This document shows, piece by piece, positions 26,286 through 34,732 of a stretch of DNA of 64,000 bases (its first letter is position 1; every line of letters starts with the position of its first letter). The translations under genes were made by a program, and so were the position numbers. Source of the stretch: Spongiibacter nanhainus (GTDB lineage: Bacteria > Pseudomonadota > Gammaproteobacteria > Pseudomonadales > Spongiibacteraceae); contig NZ_CP066167.1 in assembly GCF_016132545.1 (NCBI RefSeq), positions 2,755,001-2,819,000 of the forward strand, in the 5' to 3' direction. The notes beneath the pieces were generated by a model. The model had not been told where the DNA came from. It did no database searches and saw nothing but the letters and a program-made list of their open reading frames with translations.

Positions 26286-27962
26286 TTACTGCGGCGCTGC
26301 ACCCAGCGCCTCTTGGGCAGCGATATATCCCCAGGTCAAAGACGGCCCCACACTGGCTCCCGCTCCCGGGTAACACCGCCCCATCATAGAGGCGGTAGAC
26401 ACGCCGCAGGCATAAAGTCCCTCGATAACCGAGCCATCGCCACGCAGCACTCTGGCTTTGTCGTCGGTAACCACACCGCCATAGGTACTGACGTCCCCTG
26501 GATACACCGCCACAGCGTAGAACGGCCCCTGCTCTATTTTACCCAGCGCCGGGTTTGGCTGTTGCAGGGGGTCCCCCAGCCAGCGATCGTAAGCCCTGGC
26601 ACCGCGACCAAAATCAGCGTCGTGATTGGCATCGACAAAGCCGTTGAAGCGCTCCACAGAGGCTCGCAAGGTATCGGGATCGATATCGATCATCGCTGCC
26701 AAGTCGCCAATGGACTCTGCCTTTTTGAGGAAGCCCGATTCAAACCAGTGGTCGGGCTTTTTCTTGCCGGGCATGGTCCCGGCCAACATATATTTGGCCA
26801 AGAACTGGCTGTCCATAATGGCCCAGCTCGGCACCGCCGGCGTTTCGGCATGGTGGCGCAGCATGTTTTTGCAGTAGGCCATATAGGAGCCACCCTCGTT
26901 CATGTAACGACGGCCTGATTGGTCCACTAATATGGCGTGTGGCTTGGCGGTAATCCCCTGGGCACCAAATTGGATTTCTCCCTCTTGGCTATCGGGAGAC
27001 AGCACACACTGGTTGCCCACCATCTCTTCCATCTGAGCGATTGCGGCACCGCAGCGCTGCATCTCCACAATCATTTCACCGGTATCGCTGGGCAGAGCGC
27101 TGGACCAACGGGTTGAGGTGCCCGGCTGGTATCGATCCCGCATGGCCTGGTTATGGGAGAAGCCACCTGCTCCAACCAATACACCCTGGGCAGCAGCAAT
27201 CCGCCAGGGCTGGCCATTTTGCTCAGTGACCACGCCAACAATCTTATCGCCTTCCACCATCAGTTCTTTTACCGGGCTGGAGGTGCGGATATCGGCACCG
27301 GCTTCCAGCGCCGCCAACAGCATCCGTCCCTGCAGGGCCTTCCCGGCTGAAACATAACGCTTACCCGTCAGTCGCGACCATATTGTTCTGGCAACCACTT
27401 TAAACAGCGTTTTACGAGCCTTGGACCAGCGCTTGAAATAGGGAATCACCAGCGCCTCTTCCAGGGTCGCCGGCATTTCCAGAAAGCCTGGACGCATGCG
27501 CTCTCTCCAGGGTCCGAGTTGATTAATATTAAACGGGGCGGCAACCAAACAACGGCCCTGCTCCAAAGCGCCGGGCCGTTCGTCGTAGTAATCCGGCCAG
27601 TAGCTAACCCGGTCCAACTGGATGCCCTGTTGGGTCAGATAATCCACCATCGCCGGCGCTTCCCGCAGGTAACGGTCACGGCGCGCAGGTGTTGATCCCG
27701 GCGCATCGGATTCATCGGCCACCAACGAATCGAGATAGCGCCGCGCCTTTTCAAGACTGTCTTCAATGCCATCCCTGGCCAAAAAGGGATTGTTTGGAAT
27801 CCACATCACGCCACCGGAGCGGGCGGTGGTGCCGCCGACAAACTCGGTTTTTTCCAATACTACGACTCGCTTCCCCGCCGCCGCCATCACCAGCGCGGCG
27901 CACAGTGAACCGCCGCCGCTACCCGCCACAACAAAGTCCACCTGTTCATCAAACTGGCTCAT
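26286..27962 (-). CDS. KstD-like FAD-dependent dehydrogenase (3-ketosteroid delta1-dehydrogenase family)
   Basis: 558-aa flavoprotein. GSGGGS at 14-19 binds FAD and GGTTARSGGVMWIPNN follows at about 43-58. The C-terminal motif is CYPGAGASVGPSLTWGYIAA, in which Tyr531 and Gly535 correspond in spacing to the Tyr487/Gly491 pair that polarises the 3-keto group in Rhodococcus KstD1. A dehydrogenase of a 3-keto alicyclic ring is thus well supported at family level, though the actual substrate could be another steroid- or terpenoid-like ketone. It is the last gene of a leftward operon (SDR, ligase, extended SDR, SnoaL, this) and is paralogous to 2920-4578, which lacks the Tyr. Confidence 0.85.
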   Translation of the reverse strand: MSQFDEQVDFVVAGSGGGSLCAALVMAAAGKRVVVLEKTEFVGGTTARSGGVMWIPNNPFLARDGIEDSLEKARRYLDSLVADESDAPGSTPARRDRYLREAPAMVDYLTQQGIQLDRVSYWPDYYDERPGALEQGRCLVAAPFNINQLGPWRERMRPGFLEMPATLEEALVIPYFKRWSKARKTLFKVVARTIWSRLTGKRYVSAGKALQGRMLLAALEAGADIRTSSPVKELMVEGDKIVGVVTEQNGQPWRIAAAQGVLVGAGGFSHNQAMRDRYQPGTSTRWSSALPSDTGEMIVEMQRCGAAIAQMEEMVGNQCVLSPDSQEGEIQFGAQGITAKPHAILVDQSGRRYMNEGGSYMAYCKNMLRHHAETPAVPSWAIMDSQFLAKYMLAGTMPGKKKPDHWFESGFLKKAESIGDLAAMIDIDPDTLRASVERFNGFVDANHDADFGRGARAYDRWLGDPLQQPNPALGKIEQGPFYAVAVYPGDVSTYGGVVTDDKARVLRGDGSVIEGLYACGVSTASMMGRCYPGAGASVGPSLTWGYIAAQEALGAAPQ

Positions 27963-28038
27963 GGGATTCTCTCGTTTATTATTTCGGGCCGTGCTCTCTT
28001 GAAGATTTGTTTACCATCGGCACCGTATTAGTTGTCGA

Positions 28039-28434
28039 CTAGGACTGTTGGCTCATCAGCTTCTGCATCAGTGGCGCCACTTTTTCCGCCACCACATACT
28101 GGTTCATAAATTCCCTGACTTCAGCGATCCGCCCTTGCCGCAGGGTGAACAAAAAAACATGCTGATTTTCCAGACTACTGCCGTCGATCAGAGTGCCTTC
28201 GGAACTCACTTCGGCGACCAGTCTATCTCCGTCAACAATCAGGGAGTCTAGGTGATAAACAATACTGTTATTGGCAACCTGAGCCAGCAGTGCAATACCC
28301 TGCTTAAAGCGGGCTTTTTCGGATTGTCCAGAGTTGACGCTCCAAAACACCATATCGTCACTCAGCAGAGCATCATCCACTGTGCCCTCGGACAGACCCG
28401 CCAAAAACTGTTCAACCAATTGGCTGTTAGTCAT
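28039..28434 (-). CDS. SnoaL/NTF2-like protein
   Basis: 131-aa single-domain NTF2-like protein. It begins LVEQFLAGLSEGTVDDALLSDDMVFWSVNSG and ends VFLFTLRQGRIAEVREFMNQYVVAEKVAP, the helix-strand pattern of SnoaL-like cyclases and isomerases. Its C-terminal half is reminiscent of the NTF2 half of the fusion at 22471-23436. It sits between an extended SDR and the KstD-like gene in the leftward operon. A role as small isomerase, dehydratase or binding protein for the same substrate is inferred; no catalytic residue is certain. Confidence 0.75.
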   Translation of the reverse strand: MTNSQLVEQFLAGLSEGTVDDALLSDDMVFWSVNSGQSEKARFKQGIALLAQVANNSIVYHLDSLIVDGDRLVAEVSSEGTLIDGSSLENQHVFLFTLRQGRIAEVREFMNQYVVAEKVAPLMQKLMSQQS

Positions 28435-28501
28435 ATCTCATGCCTTATCGTTTTTTCTTTTTATCGCAAATCAAGCAGCTTCAGATTAGAAAACCCCGTT
28501 G

Positions 28502-29542
28502 CTAATGACCCGACGAATCCAGTATGGATTCATTGGCCTGATACCAGGCCACGGCATCCTTGACGGTCTGTGCGACCGGGCGCGGGTGCCAATCCAGATC
28601 CCGGGTGGCCTTACTGTGATCCATCTCGCGAAACACTTCGGACAAATACACCGCGTCCTTGCGCACCAGGTAGTCTTTTTTCCGCAGCAACTTCAAGATG
28701 CTTTCAATTACCGTCGCGGCGATATAGCCCACCCACATTGGGATAATTTTTGGCGGTGGCTGACCGCCCTCTGCAGCCGCCAAGGTGTAAAAGTCTCGAT
28801 TGCTGATGTATTCATTGGCAATAATGTATCGCTCGCCGAGCCGCCCCTTTTCCTCAGCGGCGACCGCCGCTTCCGCCACATCCCGAATGTCCACTGTTGG
28901 AGCACCGGCATCCAGCGCGGCTTTGACCCGGCCACAAGACATATCCCACACCATTTTGCCGTGGGGGGTGGGCTGATAATCCTGAGGGCCATAGGTATTG
29001 GCTACACACAGTGCCACGCCGGGCAGTTTCTTTTCAGCACAATACTTGAGGAAGACATTTTCCGCTTCCAGTCGGGCACGGATGTAAGGGGGCGCCTTGT
29101 CCAACCAGTTAAAGGGGATATCTTCCGTGACAGGGCCGTTGGGATTTACCCCCAAGGTGCCCATGGTACTGGTGAAGATAAAGCGCTCGACACCCAGCTC
29201 CAAGGCAACGTCCATGGCGTTGACCAGGCCATCGACATTATTGCGATACAGGGGCTTGGTATCGGTGAGCCAAAAGCGCGGATCGACAACGCTGTAAAAG
29301 ACAGTGGCGCAGCCCCCCATGGCGTCGCGCAGGGATTGCGGGTCAAGAACGTCGCCGTAATGAATATCCACCGGAAGCCCATCCAGAGCACGAGTATTAC
29401 TGGACTTACGCAACAGTACCCGCACCTTGCGCCCCTGCTCGGTAAGCAAGCGGGCCGTGTGACTACCAACAAATCCGCTGGCGCCGGTGACCAGCACCGG
29501 CTTGGTTTTGTCGACAGCGTGCTTAGACTCCTGGTCACTCAT
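28502..29542 (-). CDS. Extended SDR (NAD-dependent epimerase/3beta-HSD-like)
   Basis: 346-aa extended short-chain dehydrogenase. GASGFVG at 20-26 binds NAD(P), and FTSTMGT (about 123-129) supplies the serine/threonine. The usual YxxxK is replaced by Tyr153-Ile-Arg-Ala-Arg157 in PPYIRARLEAE, so the catalytic Lys position is Arg. NNVDGLVNAMDVALELGVER is typical of 3beta-hydroxysteroid dehydrogenase and dihydroflavonol reductase relatives. ATG 29542 has AAGGAGAAAATA directly upstream. Oxidation of a hydroxyl group next to a ring is plausible from context; the Arg substitution makes activity uncertain. Confidence 0.8.
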   Translation of the reverse strand: MSDQESKHAVDKTKPVLVTGASGFVGSHTARLLTEQGRKVRVLLRKSSNTRALDGLPVDIHYGDVLDPQSLRDAMGGCATVFYSVVDPRFWLTDTKPLYRNNVDGLVNAMDVALELGVERFIFTSTMGTLGVNPNGPVTEDIPFNWLDKAPPYIRARLEAENVFLKYCAEKKLPGVALCVANTYGPQDYQPTPHGKMVWDMSCGRVKAALDAGAPTVDIRDVAEAAVAAEEKGRLGERYIIANEYISNRDFYTLAAAEGGQPPPKIIPMWVGYIAATVIESILKLLRKKDYLVRKDAVYLSEVFREMDHSKATRDLDWHPRPVAQTVKDAVAWYQANESILDSSGH

Positions 29543-29628
29543 TATTTTCTCCTTGTGTTGACGCAATCATGGGCGCTATCGCCACCTAAGTTTTATGGTG
29601 TTTTTACCTTGGGGCTAAACAACCGCAG

Positions 29629-31311
29629 CTAAACTTCAAGCCGCGCTTGAGCCATTTTTTTCAGTTCCGGGCGCTGAATCTTGTTGCTGCCGGTCATGGG
29701 TAACTCTTCCTCATCGAAGAACAACACTTCCCTGGGCACTTTGTAACTGGCGAGGTATTGCTTGGCATAGGCACGCAGCTCGTCAACTTCCAGTGTTTTG
29801 CCATCCCTCACCAGCACACAAGACACAACGATTTCACCGAGAGTGTCGTGGGGCACACCGACGGTGAAGGTACTTTGCACAGCAGGATGTTTGCACAGCA
29901 CCGCGTCGATTTCGGTGGGGGAGACATTGGCGCCACCCGTTTTGATGGTATCGCTCAGGCGCCCTTCCCAAACCAAAAAGCCGTCCTCAGTGAAGTGGCC
30001 GCAGTCACCACTGCGCATAAAACCGTCTTCATCAAAGGTGGTTTCCGGAGCAATCTTCAAGTAACCGGGAGACAGGGTCGGTCCCTTCACCGTAATTTCA
30101 CCGGACTGCCCCACCGGCAGCAGCTCGCCGCTGTCCGGGTTAATGATCCGCACGGTGTTACCGGGTAATACCGGGCCATGGGTGCCCGCCGGCACACGGT
30201 CGCCACAATCGCCGACAATGAAGGTAAAGGTTTCAGTCATGCCGTAACCATTGGGTTGACGCCAGCTGGACTTAATCGCGGGATGGGTCGCCAAAACCAG
30301 ATTGGCGTCGACATATTTCATCGCCGACAGGTCGGCATCATTCCAGGCAGGGCACTCTGTCAAACGCGCTTCCTGGTGGGGCCAGGCAATGGGTAGCGAT
30401 ACCTTCTCATCGACAAATAACTGCACTGCTTCATCGGGATCGAAGAAGCGCTGCAATACCAAACACCCACCCACAGTCAGCGTGCTGCCAAAGGCCATGG
30501 CAAAGTTGCCCGACCAGAAAAAGCCGTTGGCGCTCCAGGTGCGCACGTCTTTATCAACGCCGTACCATTGGCCAAAGCGCCAGCACTGCATCATCGCCGC
30601 ACGCTGAGTTTGCTGAATTGCTTTGGGTAAGGCCGTCGACCCGGAAGAAAAGAAAATCAATCCTCGATCCAGGGCATCGGCGGCCTGACTGGCGGCATCC
30701 ACCAGTTCGTCGCCAAGCCCGTCGCCGCCATTGAGAAACTGGGACCAGGCCTGGATGCCCTCCCGAGCTTGATCATCGTCTATGCAAACCACTCTGCGTA
30801 AAAACGGATAGTCAGGATTACTATAGCGCCCATCCCCACCCGGCAAACCGGGACAGAGACTGAGTACGTCGCCAATAAAGTCTTTGGAGGCCACGCCGGC
30901 TTCGATAATCAAAAACTCAATATCGGCGTGTTGCAGCTGATACTGCAGCTCAGACTGTGTAGAGAAGGTATTCATCGCCACACAGGTGGCCCCCGCCATG
31001 GCGGCACCGAAAGCTGAGAACAGCCATTCGGGGCGATTACTCACCAGCACACCAACCCGACTGCCGCGACCGCAACCCGCCGCGATCAGGGCCTTGGCAA
31101 CTTTACGGCACTGGGCATGCATGTCCGCGTAGCTCCAGCGTTGCACCTGCCCCTGCAAGTCACGCCAGCACAGCGCTTCCCGTTCCCCGAAACGCTCGGC
31201 AATCTCAGTCATAAAACCGGGCAAAGTCAACGATCCCAGGCCCTGCTCCGTTTCCAACGCCGGGCCCTGCAGGCTCGACAACCCCGAGGGAAATATCGCT
31301 GTCTCAGACAT
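29629..31311 (-). CDS. AMP-forming acyl-CoA ligase
   Basis: 560-aa adenylate-forming CoA ligase. FFSSGSTALPKA is the P-loop, YGMTETFTF is A5, GEITVKGPTLSPGYL precedes MRSGDCGHFTEDGFLVWEGRLSDTIKTGGANVSP (A7-A8), and the C-terminus holds MTGSNKIQRPEL with the catalytic Lys. The P-loop has Leu in place of the usual Lys/Arg at the variable position. Sequence and length closely parallel the ligase at 17908-19599, so the two are paralogues from duplication. It is second gene in the leftward operon, 86 bp before the extended SDR. It probably activates a bulky or cyclic carboxylic acid. Confidence 0.88.
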   Translation of the reverse strand: MSETAIFPSGLSSLQGPALETEQGLGSLTLPGFMTEIAERFGEREALCWRDLQGQVQRWSYADMHAQCRKVAKALIAAGCGRGSRVGVLVSNRPEWLFSAFGAAMAGATCVAMNTFSTQSELQYQLQHADIEFLIIEAGVASKDFIGDVLSLCPGLPGGDGRYSNPDYPFLRRVVCIDDDQAREGIQAWSQFLNGGDGLGDELVDAASQAADALDRGLIFFSSGSTALPKAIQQTQRAAMMQCWRFGQWYGVDKDVRTWSANGFFWSGNFAMAFGSTLTVGGCLVLQRFFDPDEAVQLFVDEKVSLPIAWPHQEARLTECPAWNDADLSAMKYVDANLVLATHPAIKSSWRQPNGYGMTETFTFIVGDCGDRVPAGTHGPVLPGNTVRIINPDSGELLPVGQSGEITVKGPTLSPGYLKIAPETTFDEDGFMRSGDCGHFTEDGFLVWEGRLSDTIKTGGANVSPTEIDAVLCKHPAVQSTFTVGVPHDTLGEIVVSCVLVRDGKTLEVDELRAYAKQYLASYKVPREVLFFDEEELPMTGSNKIQRPELKKMAQARLEV

Positions 31312-31410
31312 AGATCAACCCAACCTGTTTACAGTGTAAATTATTGTTTTGCACCAACACCTTTAGCGCCAGCACCATGGTGGCGTGGCGCCGTGAGGGT
31401 GACTTTGCGA

Positions 31411-32169
31411 TTAGTTAAAGTAGCGGCCGCCATTAACGCTCAAGGTGTGCCCGGTGATATAGCCCGCTTTGTCCGAGGCCAAAAAAGCCACTGCCGCAGC
31501 CATATCCTCAGGCTGACCTATACGTTTAACCGGGTTGCGGGCAGCAATGGCCTCCACGCCGCCGGGCAGACCACCCTTCGCTTCCAGATCCCGCAGCATT
31601 GGCGTATCCACCGATCCCGGGGGAACGTTATTGACGGTGATACCCTTGCCGCCCAGCTCCACAGCTAAGGCCTTGGTAAAACCAATCACGCCGGCTTTGG
31701 AGGCGACGTAGTGAGACATATTGGGTGAACCCGTCTGGGTGCTAGAGGAAGAGATATTAATAATCCGCCCCCAATTGGCAGCAACCATGTCTGGAACCAA
31801 AACCTGGGTGCAGATAAAGGTGCCATTGAGGTTTATATTAATGACCCGATTCCACTCTTCGTCGCTCAAATCCAGCAGCGCGCCAGTGGCGTGAACACCG
31901 GCACTGTTAACCAATACCGTCACCGGACCCAAGGTATTCCGGGCTTGTTCGGCGGCCGCCTCAACAGAAGCGCGATCAGCCACGTTGACCTTGCTGCAAA
32001 CCACCCGGCGCCCCAATGCTTCCAAGTCGGCAGCCACATTGGTCATGGCTGCTTCGTTGAGATCCCAAATGGCGATATCCATGCCGTCCTCGGCAAGCGC
32101 GCGGCAAATGGCCGCCCCTATTCCGGACGCACCACCAGTGACTACCGCGACTTTGTTTTGACTGGTCAT
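31411..32169 (-). CDS. SDR-family dehydrogenase
   Basis: 252-aa classical SDR. TGGASGIG is at 11-18, DLN after strand two suggests NAD, VNSAG replaces NNAG, ISSSSTQTG carries the serine and HYVASKAG the Tyr/Lys. The end is standard (GYITGHTLSVNGGRYFN), as in 3-oxoacyl-ACP reductase/3-hydroxyacyl-CoA-type enzymes. ATG 32169 has GAGGAAAAATACG before it, so the extra 26 codons upstream are not used. It is the first gene of the leftward operon ending at 26286, with a 349-bp divergent region to the P450 gene. Confidence 0.88.
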   Translation of the reverse strand: MTSQNKVAVVTGGASGIGAAICRALAEDGMDIAIWDLNEAAMTNVAADLEALGRRVVCSKVNVADRASVEAAAEQARNTLGPVTVLVNSAGVHATGALLDLSDEEWNRVININLNGTFICTQVLVPDMVAANWGRIINISSSSTQTGSPNMSHYVASKAGVIGFTKALAVELGGKGITVNNVPPGSVDTPMLRDLEAKGGLPGGVEAIAARNPVKRIGQPEDMAAAVAFLASDKAGYITGHTLSVNGGRYFN

Positions 32170-32518
32170 CGTATTTTTCCTCACAACGCAATTATCGTTA
32201 TTAAATGCAGCTTGCCGACAATGCAGATCGCCCGACATCGCGCACACAGCGTGTACAGCAACAGCTGATTTCTCATTCTCTGTTTATCAACAATGTTGTA
32301 TACTATACTGCCATTGATTTGAGATTCCCAGACACCGGGGAGCAGAAAATGCGCTGCAGTGGCACCGGGGCCCGCAAGCACTGATGCAATGCCGATCGGA
32401 TCACAAATCTGACATAGCTGTAATGTTGGCGACTTGACACCAAACCCAGCACTTACCTATTGTGAACCACGATATTTCATAAAAACCCCTTGGGGACATA
32501 CACACAACGGTGAGCAAC
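32170..32518. promoter_or_regulatory. Divergent control region between SDR operon and P450 gene
   Basis: 349 bp without a gene. A short palindrome CAACAATGTTG is at 32288-32298 in an AT-rich tract (TATACTATA follows at about 32299-32307) suited to a leftward promoter. A rightward sigma70-like promoter is at 32434-32463. No other clear elements were seen. Confidence 0.5.
32434..32463 (+). promoter_or_regulatory. Predicted sigma70-type promoter of the P450 gene
   Basis: TTGACA at 32434-32439 and TATTGT at 32458-32463, separated by 18 bp, lie 56 bp before the P450 start. The -35 matches consensus exactly; the -10 matches four of six positions. Confidence 0.5.
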
Positions 32519-33706
32519 ATGACAACAGACCCACTCTACTGGGACCCCTATCGCCCAGATCTCAATCAAAACCCCTATCCCTACTACAAGCGGATGCGGG
32601 AAGAAGCGCCGCTTTACTACAACAAAGAGTACGATTTCTACGCGCTGAGCCGTTACGATGACATCGACAAGCTGTTTGGGGACACCAGCACTTTCAGCTC
32701 TGCCCGCAGCGATATCATGGAGTTTATCCGGGAAGATATTGAAGTTCCGGATGGCATGTTTATCTGGCACGATCCCCCGATGCACACCGCTTACCGCTCC
32801 GTGGTCGCGCGTGTGTTTACGCCCCGCCGCATGAATCAGCTGGAGCAGCAGATTCGCGACTACACGGCGAAGTGCCTGGACGAAAAGATTGGCGCCGAGA
32901 AGTTCGACTTCATCGAAGACCTGGGTGACAAACTGCCCGGCGGCGTGATTGGCATGCTGTTGGGGATTCCCGACGAGGATCGGGACGAAGTTCGCGAGCG
33001 CATCGACGCCTCACTGCGTACCGAAGAAGGCAAGCCGATGTCCCACGACCAAGCGTCCTATACTGGCGAGGGCTTCGAGGACTATATCGACTGGCGGGAA
33101 AACAACCCCTCCGACGACCTGATGACTGAGCTGCTGAATGTCGAGTTCACCGACCCCACCGGTACCAAGCGCAAGCTCACGAAAGACGAAATTCTAATCT
33201 TTGTGAACGTTATTGCCGGTGCGGGTAACGAAACCACAGCCAAATTGATTGGCTGGACCGGAAAGCTGCTAGGCGACAATCCCGATCAGCGCCGTGCGCT
33301 GGCCAAGGACCCCAGCCTGACTTCCGCTGCCATTGAAGAAATCCTGCGCTGCGAACCCCCCGGTCCATCGGTGGCGCGCCACGTCACCAAAGACGTCGAG
33401 ATTCACGGCCAGATCGTCCCTGCCGGCGCCGTAATGCTGTTCCTACTGGCCTCGGCCAACCGCGACGAAGCTCGCTTTGAAAACGGGGAGAAGTTCGACA
33501 TCCTGCGCGGCCACCCTCCCCACATCACCTTTGGCCGCGGCGTGCACGCCTGTCTGGGCGCTGCACTGGCGCGGGTTGAGGGCCGCGTAGCCCTGGAGGA
33601 AATCATGAAGCGCTTCCCCGACTGGACCATTGACGCAGAGAATGCAGAACTGGCCTCTTCCTCCACCACCCGCGGTTGGGAGACCTTGCCAGCCTTTATC
33701 GGCTGA
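32519..33706 (+). CDS. Cytochrome P450
   Basis: 395-aa soluble bacterial P450. The heme-binding loop FGRGVHACLG carries the thiolate Cys345, the I-helix motif AGAGNETT (about 236-243) holds the acid/alcohol pair region for oxygen activation (here Asn-Glu-Thr), and EEILRCE is the ExxR helix. GGTGAGCAAC precedes ATG 32519; a GTG three codons upstream is an alternative. The following 2Fe-2S ferredoxin gene is the natural electron donor; a ferredoxin reductase is not in the window. Placement beside the KstD-like/SDR operon suggests hydroxylation of a steroid- or terpenoid-like substrate. A predicted promoter lies 56 bp upstream. Confidence 0.93.
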   Translation: MTTDPLYWDPYRPDLNQNPYPYYKRMREEAPLYYNKEYDFYALSRYDDIDKLFGDTSTFSSARSDIMEFIREDIEVPDGMFIWHDPPMHTAYRSVVARVFTPRRMNQLEQQIRDYTAKCLDEKIGAEKFDFIEDLGDKLPGGVIGMLLGIPDEDRDEVRERIDASLRTEEGKPMSHDQASYTGEGFEDYIDWRENNPSDDLMTELLNVEFTDPTGTKRKLTKDEILIFVNVIAGAGNETTAKLIGWTGKLLGDNPDQRRALAKDPSLTSAAIEEILRCEPPGPSVARHVTKDVEIHGQIVPAGAVMLFLLASANRDEARFENGEKFDILRGHPPHITFGRGVHACLGAALARVEGRVALEEIMKRFPDWTIDAENAELASSSTTRGWETLPAFIG

Positions 33707-33743
33707 GCAGAGAAGGGCTGACAATATTTAGGTATTATGCCCC

Positions 33744-33762
33744 GCCCGACCGGCGGTCGGGC
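33744..33762. terminator. Perfect GC-rich hairpin between P450 and ferredoxin genes
   Basis: GCCCGACC and GGTCGGGC pair perfectly around a 3-nt loop, 37 bp after the P450 stop and 27 bp before the ferredoxin start. Only a short AACGTTT follows, so partial termination or mRNA-end protection that sets different levels of the two proteins is likelier than a full stop. Confidence 0.5.
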
Positions 33763-33789
33763 AACGTTTGATTAAGTAGAGATTGAGTT

Positions 33790-34110
33790 ATGGCAACCAT
33801 TAAATACATTGAGCACAACGGCGAAGAGCACGACGTGGAAGTCGCGTCTGGTACCACCGTGATGCAGGCCGCGATGGACAACAACATCCGCGGCATCGTC
33901 GCCGACTGCGGCGGCTCCTGCTCCTGCGCCACCTGCCACGTCTACGTTGACGAAAGCTGGCTGGGCAAGCTGGAAGAGCAGAATGACATGGAAGAAGTGC
34001 TGCTGGAGGAGGTTTTCGACCCCCAGGACAACAGCCGCCTGTCCTGCCAAATCATCGTCACTGACGATCTCGACGGCATGGTCATCCGTATCCCGGAGCG
34101 CCAGTTCTAA
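33790..34110 (+). CDS. 2Fe-2S ferredoxin (putidaredoxin/adrenodoxin type)
   Basis: 106-aa vertebrate-type [2Fe-2S] ferredoxin. Ligands are Cys40, Cys46, Cys49 (CX5CX2C in ADCGGSCSCATCHVYVD) and Cys86 (RLSCQI). Cys44 is an extra cysteine next to the cluster. The acidic helix EEQNDMEEVLLEEVFD is the usual P450-docking surface. It is 83 bp downstream of the P450 gene and is almost certainly that enzyme's electron donor. The unit is closed by a strong terminator at 34170-34198. Confidence 0.93.
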   Translation: MATIKYIEHNGEEHDVEVASGTTVMQAAMDNNIRGIVADCGGSCSCATCHVYVDESWLGKLEEQNDMEEVLLEEVFDPQDNSRLSCQIIVTDDLDGMVIRIPERQF

Positions 34111-34169
34111 GTACGGCAACAGCCGGGGAAGCTGCAGGATAGGCCGCCGCCCAGCTCGCCTTTCCTGGT

Positions 34170-34198
34170 AATCCGGGTATAAACCACCCGGATTTTTT
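34170..34198 (+). terminator. Rho-independent terminator after ferredoxin gene
   Basis: AATCCGGGT (34170-34178) and ACCCGGATT (34186-34194) pair perfectly with a 7-nt loop and run into a T-tract through 34198. It separates the P450 unit from the liu operon. Confidence 0.85.
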
Positions 34199-34210
34199 AC
34201 TGGCCCCAAG

Positions 34211-34231
34211 TTGACGTTTACGTAAAGGTCA
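34211..34231. promoter_or_regulatory. Probable LiuR (MerR-family) operator
   Basis: TTGACGTTTACGTAAAGGTC followed by A forms an imperfect palindrome (TTTACGTAAA core, TTGAC/GTCA ends). This resembles the LiuR site known from proteobacterial leucine operons and lies 17 bp before the MerR start. It overlaps a TTGACG -35-like hexamer, as is usual for MerR regulators. Confidence 0.7.
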
Positions 34232-34247
34232 TTTAGCGTATAGGCAC

Positions 34248-34718
34248 ATGCGGGTTATTGAGGAAAGCCACGTGGCTCCAACTAAAGCGGTAAAAGCGAA
34301 CAAACCGGCTGGCAAAAGCGGGACGGCAAAGGCAGCGGTGTCTTACTCCATCTCCGAACTGGCGGCAGAGTTTGATATCACCACCCGCACCATCCGCTTT
34401 TATGAAGAGAAAGGCTTGCTCAAGCCGACCCGTCAGGGTCAAAGCCGTGTGTACAGTGCCGCCGATCGCACCCGCCTGAAGCTGATTCTGCGGGGCAAGC
34501 GGTTAGGGCTGTCACTGGAAGAGAGCCGGGACATCATCGAGATGTACGAGCCCAACCACGACAACAGCAAGCAGTTAACTACGCTGATAAAAGCAATTCA
34601 GGATAAGCGCCGACAGTTGGAGCACCAGCTGCGGGATATCGAGATCATGATGCAGGACCTCGATGAGTCGGAACGGCGCTTGGTGGAAGCCCTCGAACAA
34701 CGTCAGCAAGCCAGCTAA
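34248..34718 (+). CDS. liuR: MerR-family regulator of leucine/isovalerate catabolism (LiuR)
   Basis: 156-aa MerR-type regulator. After a basic N-terminal extension ([15 protein letters not shown]), the winged helix-turn-helix [26 protein letters not shown] spans about 33-58 and the [19 protein letters not shown] wing follows. A coiled-coil dimerisation helix ([32 protein letters not shown]) ends the protein. No cysteine metal site is present, as expected for LiuR, which probably senses a CoA thioester. It is the first gene of the liu operon (14 bp to the next gene) and the operator-like palindrome lies just upstream, suggesting autoregulation. Confidence 0.85.
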   Translation: MRVIEESHVAPTKAVKANKPAGKSGTAKAAVSYSISELAAEFDITTRTIRFYEEKGLLKPTRQGQSRVYSAADRTRLKLILRGKRLGLSLEESRDIIEMYEPNHDNSKQLTTLIKAIQDKRRQLEHQLRDIEIMMQDLDESERRLVEALEQRQQAS

Positions 34719-34732
34719 GCCGGGAGATAACA

